Below are positions 33,857-45,793 of a DNA stretch of 64,000 nucleotides, piece after piece. Position 1 is the stretch's first letter; the number at the start of each line of letters is the position of its first letter. The translations under genes were made by a program, and so were the position numbers. The notes under the pieces were generated by a model, which was given only the letters and a program-made list of their open reading frames with translations, was not told where the DNA came from and ran no database searches. Origin of the DNA: Taudactylus pleione (Eukaryota; Chordata; Amphibia; Anura; Myobatrachidae); assembly GCA_031769625.1 (NCBI GenBank), contig JAUIMM010000484.1:3038001-3102000 (forward strand), read 5' to 3'.

Positions 33857-34416
33857 CCGTGTTTCCCCGATAATAAGACACTGTCATTTTTTTTTGGTAA
33901 GAAAAACTCCATAGGGCTTATTTTCGGGGTAGGGCTTATTTTAATTAACATTGACAGCAATTTCAATAAACAGGTAAGTGTGAACAAAAAAAATCTACCT
34001 TTATTCAAAAATGGTCATGTCATCTTCTTCAACAACATCATCATAAGTGTCCATACCCCGAATTCCGGCCTGGATTTCTTGCACCTCCATTTCCTGCAGA
34101 AGAAGTGGACCCAATCTTCTCTACTCTCCTCCGCAGCGCTGCTGTAAATGACGCTGCCACGCACGCCAGCTGCCGCACGCTCACTGTGAGAGAGTGAGCG
34201 CTGCAGCTGTGATTGGATGCCACTGTTAAATCTTTAACAGCGGCATCCATTTCATGCGGGAGGCGGAGCTGGGGGCATTTTAGTTTAGCGCAGGGACCTG
34301 ATAAAATGGGGATTTTGTTATGGCTTATTTTCAGGGTAGGGCTTATTTTGGACCGTTTTTCAAAAGAAAAGGTAGGGCTTATTTTCAGGGTAGGTCTTAT
34401 TATCGGGGAAACATGG
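33857..34416. mobile_element. MITE with TA duplication and tttccccgataataag termini
   Basis: The left end ccgtgtttccccgataataa and the right end ttattatcggggaaacatgg are inverse copies. TA flanks both sides (33855-33856, 34417-34418), which indicates Tc1/mariner/pogo-type mobilisation. Just inside each terminus are repeats of agggcttattttcgggg (two on the left, three on the right), i.e. tandemly repeated subterminal sites. There is no transposase frame. Confidence 0.9.
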
Positions 34417-34420
34417 TACA

Positions 34421-34920
34421 TCTATCCTTCATGCGCTACAAGTCGCGCCACACATAATGTGGGAGCTCCATATGCCTCAGTGGTGCCGAGCATCTTTCGT
34501 GCGACTTTTTACCTTCAAATGCGTCTTATTCACACAGTAATGCGAATAGCTAGCATAAGCAGCTTCTGCTGATTAAAATGCAATGCAGCATGCCTATGTT
34601 CTCTGTTCATCTGCAGGTGTATCTGCATGTGAAATGCTACGTTACAGTGTCAGTGGTCTTAACACTGTAACGGTGCATTACGCATACAGATACACCCACA
34701 GACGCACACAGAACATAGGCATGCTGCATATCATTTTAATCAGGAGAAGCTGCTTGTGCTAACTATTCACTGTGTGAATAAGACACATTTAAAGGTAAAA
34801 AGTTGCACAAAAAAACGCTCGGCGCTACCGAGTCAAGCTACGGCATAGCGCGACTAGAAGGGCTGTTTAACGCACAAGGAGGCTAAATGTATGAGGACAC
34901 ATCTGTACATCATCATTGTC
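34421..34920. mobile_element. Long palindromic element, copy 2, intact
   Basis: Two arms of about 240 bp meet near 34665. Left-arm words gcgactttttaccttcaaat, aagcagcttctgctgatta and catgcctatgttct have inverses in the right arm. It abuts the TA of the MITE ending at 34416. It provides the empty site that confirms the MITE insertion in copy 1 at 11476-11894. Confidence 0.8.
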
Positions 34921-35545
34921 ACTGCACCAGTCCTCCACACCCGATCATATGCCTCCTGCCAGGCGTACCTGCGTTTTATTGATTCACAGTTATGTAAATG
35001 AGCCTGTACTCTGCCTGTATTTGCTCGCGCCATACCTCCCCGTACCTCCTCTTCTTACATAAGAAATTATAAGAGGAAAGTACATCACAGTCTTTATAAG
35101 GACTTATTCATACTGTTTTCGGTATGGATGTGCAGAACACTAATACATATTTTGTGCAAATATAAAAAACAAAAAATAAAAACAAAGCCCCTATGTGTTA
35201 TTTCATTATCAATAGAAAATAGCAATAGATTGATAGGTGGAAAGAAATATTTTGTGGCATGACACTGGAATAAATCATTTGCCTGCTTCACAGTTTTATC
35301 TATATCACGCTAAACAATTTGCATGTATAAATTGCTGAAGTTCATAGTTAAAACGTATTTATATTGTACACAGAGTACGTGTCTAATGTCTACTACATAG
35401 TATCACTTCCTCTATGTGACGTGCGCACACCACAAACATTATTGGACCTGGTGCTCTACAACTGCTTTGCTAAGGGATTATTGTGTTCTGCCTAGAGGAA
35501 CATCAGATGGTGAGAAAGGATGTGGATTGAAAGATCTACAGTAGT

Positions 35546-36866
35546 TAGATGGTCGACAGGATCAAAAGGTCAACAGGGTCAAATAGTTAATAAATAATAG
35601 TGGTGCGCTCTGGGGCAATTATAATGTGTTGATGGAAAACATAAAATAAATAATGAAGTCACTTTCTTGATGTTTTAAACTGCAAAATGTCCTGCTAATG
35701 TCTTAAACATAAAGTCCCGACTTGAATCTGTAGGTAGGGTGTTCTTAAAGATAATTAGGCAACTGCAAAGATGACGTGCATTCCTTATCCCTAAACGGGA
35801 ATGTGTGCAATCAAAAATCCTGCTGTCTCTTATGGAGGAGGATCTTTGTATAGTCCCAGGGAATACGTAGCTCCCAAAAAGTTTATTTCGTGATGTCTGT
35901 AGGATGGGTGTTCTTATATGTGCTTGATGGTACCATAAGCCTCCTTATTCGCATTCCACCTCAAATACAATATATTGGCACAGTATCAGGGATCATGGTG
36001 AACACGATGATGCAGGTAGGTAAGAAATGGCTTGTACTTACCCAATATGTTGTGTCGCTCCTGCTGGTTCTCCTTGTCCCGGTGCTCTTTCAGATGCTTA
36101 TGAGGGTACTGGATATGTGGGATATGCTGCTGCACTCTTTGTGATATGGTATGAAATATACTACAGACTTCAGTCTGGTAAAAACTAATTTATTCAAGTA
36201 TAATCTATGACTCAGGAGAGTCTCTAAATCAACATCCTATACACAGGAGTCATAAAACTGTGGATAAAGTCTCTAAATTGCATAACATGCAAGAAAAGTT
36301 CTATCATGAAAAATCCTGTAGGTAAGGGGCGTTTTTACCAGTCATCTTTGCAGTTGTCTAATTATCTTTAAGAACACCCTACCTACAGATTCAAGTCGGG
36401 ACTTTATGTTTAAGACATTAGCAGGACATTTTGCAGTTTAAAACATCAAGAAAGTGACTTCTTTATTTATTTTGTTTTCCATCAACACATTATAATTGCC
36501 CCAGAGCGCACCACTATTATTTATTTAATCAATTATTTTGAGAGGTTGGGATACCTCTACTAGTGGAGCAGCTAGGAACGATTTCAAGACAGGATTGAGA
36601 GCGCTGTAAACCCCTATTTTAATATACTAGGGTCAAATAGTTGACAGCTAAAAGGTAGACAAGAACTAAGACTTAAGGTTAGGTTTATGGTTACAATAAC
36701 TAAAATAAACAAGTGCCAATATTTTGTGTGTCGACATTTTCAACCTGTTGACCACTTGACCCAGTCGACCTTAGTCCATGTTGATCATTTGACCCTGTCA
36801 ACCTTTTGACCTTATCTACCTAATGCCTGTCAATCATTTAGTGTCGACCTATTGACTCTCTATCTA
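35546..36866. mobile_element. GTCGAC-rich foldback element, interrupted
   Basis: The left fragment (35546-35588) carries ggtcgacaggatcaaaaggt and the right fragment (36630-36866) carries ctgttgaccacttgaccc, agtcgacctt and tagtgtcgacctattgac. Each arm is a run of degenerate aggtcgaca-type words about 15-20 bases apart. The full, uninterrupted relative is 60446-60837. The break is filled by the insertion at 35589-36628. Confidence 0.7.
35589..36628. mobile_element. Insertion with 186-bp inverted arms and 14-bp duplication
   Basis: Arms 35589-35775 and 36341-36526 are nearly perfect inverse copies (aataaataatagtggtgcgc at the outer end, ttgcagttgtctaattatc at the inner end) around a 565-bp spacer. 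About 100 further bases follow the right arm (ttgagaggttgggatacctc onward). agggtcaaatagtt lies exactly on both sides (35575-35588, 36629-36642). A 14-bp duplication is longer than that of most DNA transposons and fits target-primed retrotransposition. Inverted end copies are known for Penelope-like elements. No coding domain was recognised in the spacer. Confidence 0.7.
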
Positions 36867-37064
36867 GATACTGCAGATCTTCCATCCCTGTACTGGTGGG
36901 AATCTAGATCTTCATGCCATTTTTCTATCTGTCTGTGTTGATGGGTGACTTAGCTAGTAAAAGGGAATAGGGCAATTGGGTATCGTCGAACGGGTAAGTA
37001 TTATTGGACCACTATTCCTATGATTAAGGGATAATAGTTAGATGCCCATGTAAATGGTAGTGGT

Positions 37065-37625
37065 GGTGCTCCCTAGGAGTATATTCGGGAAGCCGATGTA
37101 CGGAATCCCGACCGTCGGCTTCCCGACTGTCTAATCCCGGCAAGGAGTTAAATGACAGGCGTCAATATTCCGACACCTGTCATTTTACCTATGCCGGGAG
37201 CCCGACACCCGGCTTACCGATCGAAGGTAAGCCGGACGCGGACAGCCGTGGGAGGTGGGTGGGTTAGGTTTAGTGTTCCCGGGGGGGGAGATTTAGGGTT
37301 AGGCACCCCCCCCGTGAGGTTAGGTTTAGGTTAGGAGAAGGGGGGTTAGGGTTTGGCACCCCCGGGGGAGGTTAGGGTTGGGCACCCCCCTGGGGGACTT
37401 AGGTTTAGGTGGCGGGGAAGGGAGGGTTTAAGTGGCGGGGAAGGGGGGGTAGGTTTAGGCACTTAGAGGGGGGATTAGGGTTAGGCACTTGAAGGGGAAG
37501 GTTAGGGTTAGGCAACCCTAAGGAAGGGTTAGGGTTAGGGGCTAGAATTAGGTTAGTAAATACTTACCTTTGATGATCGGGATTTCCTCCTCCGCCGGGA
37601 TGCCGCTGTCAGGTAAATCATATGT
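37065..37625. mobile_element. Element with telomere-like GGGTTAG repeats
   Basis: Left flank words (gaatcccgaccgtcggcttc, cattccgacacctgtcatt-type inverse pairs) surround a core at 37255-37555. The core has gggttagggtttggcaccc repeats, degenerate TTAGGG alternating with C-runs. The right flank gatcgggatttcctcctccg mirrors the left flank of 24890-25443. The orientation is opposite to that copy. Confidence 0.65.
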
Positions 37626-37649
37626 ATTCCGTATATTCATAACTATATT

Positions 37650-38540
37650 TCAAAGGAGGGAGAAAGACTCTGCAATGTGAGCACTCATTATAGTATGTAC
37701 ATCTAAAGCATAACTTTTATTTTAATTAGTAATAAAGTAGACTTACAAAAGACACAAAGAAAATGTAAATAAATGAGGGGGGGTAAGGTGTTAGTGCTCG
37801 AGATGGGGAAGACATATGGGATACAAGGTCCCTTAATCCCCACAAATAAGCAAAATATAAACAAAATACATAAATGACATATAAATGTACAATAAAAACA
37901 GATTTATGACCATCAGGTATTGCACAATTGCTGAGTTAGTAGAAAGTATGAGAGTGGTCAGGGTAAGCACCTCATCATACTAATAAGTATTGAATGAGGA
38001 GTGAGAAAATCACTTGGAGTAGATTACCCTTAAGTTGGGTACACACTGGGCGATATACCACTAGTGCATCGGCGGATGTGTATCCCTGATATGTAAAAAG
38101 AAATCCAATGTGCAGTTAGGGGTTGTCAGTCCCCAAGAATATAAAATATGCAAATAATTGATACAAGCGCTATACACAGTTGTTGTATTTAAAACTCAGA
38201 TACGGATGTGTGTTCATTAATATCACATTTAATGCATATGAATAGATAAAAATAATTAAATAAAAAATATTAAAAATGCACAAATGATCTTGTTGGTGAG
38301 TTCCAAGATCTTCTGTTCTTTGTTTCTCTCATGTGTTAGAGAGTGAGGTGGAGGCACCGTGATGGGTCTCTGGGTCATGTCAGTCCTCCTGACACACGGA
38401 GATGGATGCTGGTTGTCTTACAATCACTGGATGTCTTCTTCACTACTGTATAATCCTGCGGATGCCGGACACAGTGCCTCCACCTTTCTGGAGCTTTACC
38501 ATGATAGCTAATGTAATATTCAAATGTAGACTATCATAGA
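37650..38540. other. AT-rich stretch with no recognised gene
   Basis: A tacacactgggcgatata word at 38040 is a lone MITE terminus of the 9615 type. The rest shows no gene signal. Confidence 0.4.
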
Positions 38541-40314
38541 GCTTTGAAAGGGATCTTCAGATCGGATCCCTCCCAAGCAGGCTGGACTGTTCCCGTATGT
38601 GGGCCAAAGGGAACGCATGTGCAGTACAGTCACCTCCAGGAACTGTTAATGGTGCAAATTCATTGCTGGAAACGCTTCCCATCGGATGCGCTATCCTGGT
38701 ATAACTGCATCATGGGCATAACTACCATAGGTGCAAGGGATTCAGCTGCTATTGGGCCCAGAGCTGAGTGGGCCCATCTTCCTTGGCAAGGTTACATGTG
38801 TTATATATATTTTTCACCATTGGGTGGTTCAAAGTGGTCCTTACAAATTTTTGCTACTGTATGAGGCCTTCAAATATCCAGTTACAGTTCATTTATCATC
38901 TGTTATAGCAGCAATAACATATATCCTAATTAATGGGGCAACATGTGGCCATTAATAAATACAGGTTGCATGAAAGCTAGGCCTTAGCCAGGCAGCATAA
39001 AGCTCGGCCTGTCCTGTTTATGCTGCCAACCGATCCAGTTATTAATAAATTAAGTCACACAGGTGGCGTTGAGCGTAAATGCTTTTTTTTCTTTCCTCAT
39101 AAATCAGTTTTCATTAGTTACTATGACAACCTGTGAAAATGCCTGTTGAGGGAATTGAAACAGGAGAAAATAAGTTGATGTTACAGCATGGAATCGCATA
39201 CAGAGGACTGATAAGCCTTGCTGATGAAATAACAGCCCTGCTTCTATTAATTGGGTCGTACGGCTCACATTGTATAGGACTCTAAAGCAGAATCGAACGG
39301 TTTTTAAAGTTTCTGGTCTGGGATAAACTAAGGTCTTCAGTCGGGAGATATCCACTCAGTATACTCTGAGAATCTACCGGTGACTGTGGTAAGTTACAGG
39401 CTATGTTTGTTAGACTGATATATTTGTGTATGTTTGGTTGTGTAGTGCCCAGATATTTCTGAGATAATACCTCACTCTAGAGCCTTTATTTCGGAGTACA
39501 TCATAAATGGCACAGGTACGCCCTCGTAACTAATATTTTGATCTGATATGAATTAACAATGTAAAACAATCTAAATTATAAGTGCAAACATTTCCATTAA
39601 CTGGCAAAATTAAAGTAACAAGCAAAATAGAATAAACAGAGTTGATCTTGTTGCAGTATGCCTGACATCACATCGAGGCGCTGCCTTGCTGTGTCGGCGG
39701 TTGTTCTGTGAAACTGCACACAAAGCGGATTAAGGAAACTTTCTATGAATGGACGAAAAGCCATAATGCTGGGAAAATAGGAGCTTTTTATTTTTTCTTC
39801 ACCCAAAGTCACAGTCATTGTTTATAATAAGTTTTGCCGGCTTTCACCAGTACAAGTATTTATAGCGGTGGTAATCGTAGCTGGGGGTGCTCACAGGGGA
39901 AAAAAAGTGCTATAAAAAACAATTATGATTTTTTTTAAATAATTTTTTACAAACGTTTTTTTATTAAACTAATCTGGAAGCCAGAGATAGGCTTCCAGTT
40001 CCAGTTTGCGTGTGGGAGCCTGTAAACTGGTTCTTGCATGTGCTAACAGATAATTTACTTGCTTGGATAGGGGTAAGACATTGTACTAAACATCGCTTTG
40101 CTGCTCTCTTTTGCTTTTTTTTTTCTATAAATAGGCAAAAAGAAGATTTTCTGTCATTACAAAGACTTTAATTCTGGTGCAAAATTGTAACAATAATTGA
40201 TCAACTGCAATTAAAAAACCTAGGCTTTCTGCTACGACCAGAGAAATTTAATAAATGCCATTGGCAGGGGCTCTAGAACAGTAGTTGAGCCCCAATACTA
40301 AGGGGAGGGACAAA
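38541..40314. other. Mixed stretch with no recognised gene
   Basis: A cataactaccataggtgc word near 38717 resembles the cagtggcataact terminus of hAT elements in this window, but no partner is visible. The remaining sequence shows no clear repeats or coding signal. Confidence 0.4.
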
Positions 40315-40926
40315 GGACCTCATTCAGAGTCGGTCGTTGCGGCCGCACGATCGTACGCCACCGATGTTCGCTATACTGCGCATGCGTAAAGTTCGCAATG
40401 CGCGTGCGCAAACTAGCCGCTACGATCAGAAATTTCTCTCTCCTTGAACACAGCCAGGTCGGTAGTTTGAGTGACAGATGGAGGCGTTTGTGGGTGGTAA
40501 CAGGGGAAGGTGCTTGAAAACGGGGGAGTGGAGATCCGAACGCAGGCGTGCCTCATTATGCGAACAGCATTTTATGGGAGTGCATACGGATTATGGGAGT
40601 GCATAATTAACAAAGTAGTGTCATGGCACATGTGACATGGGATGTTTTTACACTGACATGATCGTAGAGCTTAAGAGAGGGTATGGTCAACCTTAAACTC
40701 TACGACCAGTTCCCGATGGTCTCGATTAATCCTTATATGCCCGGAGATGACGTGCAATGCGTACGAGAAGGGGGCGTATTTTTTTGTCTTCCGACCGCTT
40801 CCTCCCCTTGGTCGGCCAACTACCGATCCGAACTTAGGGACGTAACTTGCGAGGGAATGATTTGCATATCCGGACCCTTTTTCCGTACGACCATGCGGCC
40901 GCTTCGACCGACTCTGAATGAGGTCC
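40315..40926. mobile_element. MITE, family B
   Basis: The left end ggacctcattcagagtcggt and the right end cgactctgaatgaggtcc are inverse copies. The interior matches family B at 49.6 kb and 61.1 kb in ordered words (gtttgtgggtggtaacagg, gaaggtgcttg, cggggga, gcaggcgtg, ggagatgacgtg, gggggcgt). The flanking duplication is not clear. Confidence 0.8.
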
Positions 40927-41974
40927 TTAGCTCATTTGGAGCCCTCTGCAGAAGCTACATGCTTCCAATGAAACCAGAGGGGGACGTGGTCTTTGCTGGT
41001 AATTTGTACCCACCCCTCTCTGTACTTCTGCTCTTTGGGAAGCATTACTGATCAGCAACCTGCGACTTTCGCCAGTTATGGATCTGTAAGTGCCAGCATG
41101 CCATGACAGAACATGATGTGAATAGTAGTTCCTCAACAGCTGAAGAGCCACAGGTTGCCTACAGTAGACCCATGTCCTCATGTTTTTGTTGGCAGAAGTA
41201 TACACAGTAGAGTTTAGGAAAGTTTAAATGTGAGAGAAGTAGATAAAGCTGTGATGAAAAAAATATAACACTGAGCAGGGATATTAATAACAAATGCAAA
41301 CAAGATGCATAAACAGATATAGCTGAAAAGGAAATAAACATTGAGGAAAAAAAAAAAAACATTATTTGAGCAGTTCCGCTGCACATGATGATAAGTGTGT
41401 TTGGTAAATGGACTTACAGTTACATAGACTGTGAAGTTACTTCCTATGCTATTAAATGTGATACAGCTCAGACATACATTATTGTGTGCAGTTTATTAAT
41501 CTGGAGATTCAGCTGCTTTTATTTTATAGGCTGTAAGTAGATTTCATCAGATCTTTCCAGCTTTCTAATTAATTATTTAAGTCATAACAAAAAGAAATAG
41601 ACAAATGGTCTGGACTTTTGTGAATATTTAAGTATTTGGGTAATTAATGAACCATTGGCACAATGGAAGAGATATGCAAGTGGTGTCAAAACACAAAGTT
41701 ATGTTTGCAGATTGTAGACCTATTTTTTATGGAACAGAGGACTGAATTGTGTATAAAATGTCATCTGTTGTGGAAGGAGCAATTTTGTGAGTGCTGATGG
41801 ACAGACTTGAATTCGGTCTCTGGGCAGAAATCTTGATGGGTTCCCCAAATGCTGGACCTTTACCATTTAATTACTACACACATATATTGTGTCCTCCAAA
41901 GCTGGGGTGGAGAAACACTGCTGCATTAAAATTAACTGATCATCAGATGCTATTGCCAAGATGAATCTTGAAAG
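40927..41974. other. AT-rich stretch with no recognised gene
   Basis: No termini, tandem repeats or coding signal seen. Confidence 0.5.
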
Positions 41975-42285
41975 CCATATCTGTAGCCAGAACTCATAGG
42001 CAGAGCAATTTCTGGCACCACAAATCATAGACCGAGCCATATCTGAAGCCAAAACTTCTGGCAGAACCATTTCTGGCACCACAACTTATAGACAGAGCCT
42101 TATCTGGTGCCACAATTCATAGACAGAGTCATATATGGCACCATAACTCATAGACATATCCATATCTGGCACCACAGCTCATAGGGAGAGCCATATCTTT
42201 CACAACAACTCATAGTGAAATAGAGCTACAGTATATATGGCACCACAACTCATAGACAAAGTCATATTTGGCACCACTACCAATG
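41975..42285 (+). repeat. Degenerate 31-bp minisatellite
   Basis: Roughly ten units of the form ccatatctggcaccacaact then catagacagag follow each other, most exactly 31 bases long, with many substitutions. Its period equals that of the 17441 minisatellite, but the sequence is unrelated. Confidence 0.85.
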
Positions 42286-42859
42286 TAAAGAGTAATAATT
42301 GGTGCCAAATATACTTCTATCTCTCCAGCCCCCCCAGTGTCTCTCCAGCTCCAACCAGCTCCCTTGTGTCTTTTCAGCCTTCCCCAGTGTCTCTTTCCAG
42401 CCATCTCTGCAGTGTTTCTCCAGCTCCAGCCCCCACATCCCACGGACACTTACCTTCTTCTGGGTCTTCTGGCTGCTCCTCTTCATGCCGTGGCTCCTCT
42501 GCCTTTTAGTGGTGCACGTGACGCCATGATGTATCAAATCTTCAGGCACCGCCTGTATAAGGTTATTTTTGTTTATTGTCACTCACAGTAAGCCACAAAA
42601 ACTTTATTGCGCCAGCCCCCGGTGGTGCCTGAAGACGAGAGAGTGGCTCCCCAGACCCCACGGGTAAATCCTTCTATAACCGCTGCCTGCACCACTGCAA
42701 TGATCAGCAGGGTGAAGGCAACAGTTATAGATGGATTTATCTAAATGCCCTTGTCCCTCCCTGTTGTTGGGCTTACTCCTCAGTGTTCCCCTGACAGCTG
42801 GAATCTTCTAGAGGCCAATGTCAAGCTGCCTCCCAGTCATCTCCCAGAAATGCCCATGG

Positions 42860-43032
42860 CTTTCCATGGCCAGATCAAATTGGAGCGATCGCGTACGCAA
42901 CAGAGATCGCTGCGTACGCTCATTGGTACGCATGTTCCGCAAGGGTTTCCAGAACTATTTGCGCATACTTAGTACCAAATAATATTTCAACTACACAAAC
43001 ATTGACACTGCATCCACCTCTGAATCAGGACC
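42860..43032 (+). mobile_element. Family C MITE, right part
   Basis: The inverse pair gcgtacgcaacagagatcgc / gcgatc- and the end catccacctctgaatcagga, then cc, match family C right ends. The following aat would fit the 3-bp duplication, but no left end was found. Confidence 0.5.
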
Positions 43033-43215
43033 AATGTGGTGTTCAGTCCTTTCTTCTCACCCCAAGAGGCCTATTTATTAATAGATCCCTTATTGCCACT
43101 TACTGTATCACAGTGATAGTAATCAGTTACTGCATTTTGCCTAAAAAAAAACAATAGGGCTGAATCGCAAGACTCAGTTGAGCTATTATTTTTCTCTTCT
43201 GCTCATGCATTCAGA

Positions 43216-43745
43216 GGGCCTGATTCAGAGGCACACGCTATTTACGTGCGCTTGCTCTGAATCAGGGCGTCCCTATTTATTTTTTTTGACCGGCCTCCAG
43301 GCCTTTTGCACAGCTGTGGGTGACCACCCACATCGTGTGCGTGCGGCCTGGCGATGGTCGCGATTATGATGACCATTGGGCCTGCGAGGAGACGCTATGG
43401 TAGGGTCTCAGGTCTCGCAAGCCCGAGTGAACTTCCTGCTCTAATAGAGCAGGAAGTCCACTACTGACATCACTAGTGATGTCAGTAGGGCCACCCACAA
43501 ATGGCAGGCGTTCCTTCGGGAATGCCTCAGTTTGTGCAGCCACCCCACCACCCCACCTACAAAACGGGGCAAGCTGTCAATCAACATCGACAGCCGCCCC
43601 GTCTTGTAGCGAGTCCTGGAGCGAGTGATTTCTCACCCGCTCCAGGGCTCGCGCACACGCTGTGTGCACGCCACGCGTGCACAATGGCCCACCATCGACC
43701 CGCTTGCGAGCACTATGCGCTCGTAAGCGGGTCTGAATCAGGCCC
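43216..43745 (+). mobile_element. Hairpin-rich MITE, family A, complete
   Basis: Termini gggcctgattcagaggc and ggtctgaatcaggccc are flanked by aga (43213-43215, 43746-43748). The 530-bp interior is a chain of perfect or near-perfect hairpins: gctgtgggtgaccacccac near 43312, acttcctgctct / agagcaggaagt at 43431-43457, a 28-bp perfect palindrome at 43461-43488, and ggcgttccttcgggaatgcc at 43505. The ORF on either strand is incidental. Confidence 0.9.
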
Positions 43746-43893
43746 AGAGTCCGTGTGCACAAAGTTGCAGTTGCAATTGAGAAATGAGGAATCAGAAATG
43801 TTCTGGAGAAGTGCTGGGCGTTCCTGGGAAGTGACTGGGAGGTGGTTTTTCAGACACACGAAGATGGCCGGTCTTATTTGCCTGTTTTGGGAA

Positions 43894-44070
43894 CAGTGTC
43901 GGACTGGGGAATGAAGGTCCACAGGGTGGAATGCAGTGGTGGGGGTCCATACTTAAAGGGTGTGGTCACCCAACAGTCTGGAACCTGACCGCTATATAAG
44001 GGTGTGAGGCCCTGAGGCAGTGGGGCCTACCGAGGATTTCCCCTGTTCCCCTGAGGGCCAGTCCACCTTA
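43894..44070. mobile_element. hAT MITE with 8-bp target duplication
   Basis: The left end cagtgtcggactgggg and the decayed right end gggccagtccacctta are flanked by tttgggaa exactly on both sides (43886-43893, 44071-44078). Confidence 0.82.
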
Positions 44071-44337
44071 TTTGGGAATATCGCAAATGTGTCGCTGTAG
44101 TAGTTGCAAACTCAGATGCACCATCGCTCACATTGGAGGCCATGCTCTGACAGAGAATCTGCACATCCCATTAACCTCGGGTTTACCATGAGGGGGAAAG
44201 GCAGTTTTATTGAATAGCTCCAAGCGTGAAACCCAGAGCTTTTTCCCATGCGACAAATCCCACAACTAATTGGATATGCCCCCGTTTTAATGCTCTATTG
44301 TTAACAGAAAGGCATAAAATATTAGCATTACTGTGTG

Positions 44338-44339
44338 TA

Positions 44340-44382
<43 letters not shown>
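44338..44382. repeat. (TA)n microsatellite
   Basis: About 45 bases of nearly pure TA repeat, with one attata interruption. Confidence 0.95.
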
Positions 44383-44384
<2 letters not shown>

Positions 44385-45047
44385 GAAACAAAATGGAGTG
44401 CTAATTCACAATTCCATAAGTGTTTGTAAAATTAACAGTTTAATACTGTGCACGTCAACAATGTGTGCAAATACACTTGTGTGCAGATTAAGATGACTTT
44501 TACTTTTTGGGGGAGATTTATCAAATCTTGTTGGGGTGTTGCCCATAACAGCCAATCAGATTCATGTATCTGTTGATTTTATCATGCTCATTTAAAAAAA
44601 TTATAGCTAGGATCTGCTTCGGCAATGTTAGTGCGCGTGCGTTAAGTGAGATCACATATGCATATGGAGCGGGCCAGCATGGAAGGAGGGATCCAATTGC
44701 TCCCTCATCACAACCCAGACCTCCTTCCCACAGGAATCAACACTATCTGAAGATGATTGTAGATTCCTGCAGCCAAACTTCAAAAACTTTCAGTTTTCAG
44801 AGTTTGCTGAAAATTAGGCAGCCCCATCGGGCCCCCAATAATGAACGAGCCCTGACTAAAAAATATTAGTGATAATAATAGGCCCCTCGGTATGCAGAAT
44901 AGTTTACCAAGACAACAAAAAATGACAAGATATTGTGTCACTCACATTTCCCAAAATGTCACAAGCATTTCAAGACAACAAGGTAGATGTAAGGAATGGG
45001 TATGAAATACCGGCAGCTGAACATCCCGATTGGGGCTGGTAAGTATG

Positions 45048-45107
45048 CTAACCCTCTCCTGTCCCTCCCCTAACCCTAACACTCCCTTAGTGGTGCCTAA
45101 CCCTAAC
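45048..45107 (+). repeat. Fragment of telomere-like element
   Basis: gctaaccctctcctgtccct and ccctaaccctaacactccc match the start of the 24.9-kb element core. It is cut off at 45107 by the hAT terminus that follows, so the hAT element inserted into it. Confidence 0.7.
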
Positions 45108-45440
45108 TAGAGATGTGCACTGACCCCCGTGTTTTGGTTTTCTATCTGGATCTCCACTGGTTTTGGATCTGGATTGGTTTTACCAAAATCTCACCTCGTG
45201 TTTTGTTTTTTGGTTTTGGCTTCGGATCTGGATTTTTCTTAAAAAAATCATAAAAACAGCTAAAATAACAGAAAATGGGCCTTTTTTTGTTCCTACAGTA
45301 TTATTAACCACAATAACATTTATTTCCACTCGTTTCCAGTCAATTTTGACCACCTCACAGCTCACTATATTGTTTTCATCCAGTTTAAGCCTAAAATTTA
45401 TACCAAGCTAGCTAGCTGACTAAGCTAAGTTGCAGCAGTG
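45108..45440 (+). mobile_element. hAT element left terminus region
   Basis: tagagatgtgcactgacccc starts a T/G-rich subterminal region with repeated gttttggttttc / ggatctggat words. It continues with attattaaccacaataac and ctgactaagctaag then gcagtgggcggcacaaacac, an order I recall from amphibian hAT elements. It begins the relic that reaches the C-terminal transposase remnant at 47.8 kb. Confidence 0.65.
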
Positions 45441-45793
45441 GGCGGCACAAACACATCAGGAAACACTTTTATTATTCAAGAGAGGCCTGAGGGAGTTGGA
45501 GTATGTATGTAGTTGAAGGCAGGGCAGGGACAGGAAGGGTTGATTGGTAGTAAATTTTATTTTGTTTTTTGATTCCGAAGAAAATTTATGAGGGAGAAGG
45601 GGAGGGGAGGAGGCATTTACAAAAAAATGTGATACATTCACATCAGTCCTTGCCATAGAAGAATCCTTGAGCATGACTGCTGCTGCTGGGAGTTGATTTT
45701 CTCATCCCAGAAGGGGACCAGGAAGACTTCTAGCAGTGGTTTTCCACATGAAAAAGTATTTCCCAACCTGTACAGGGACATAAAAAAAACATA

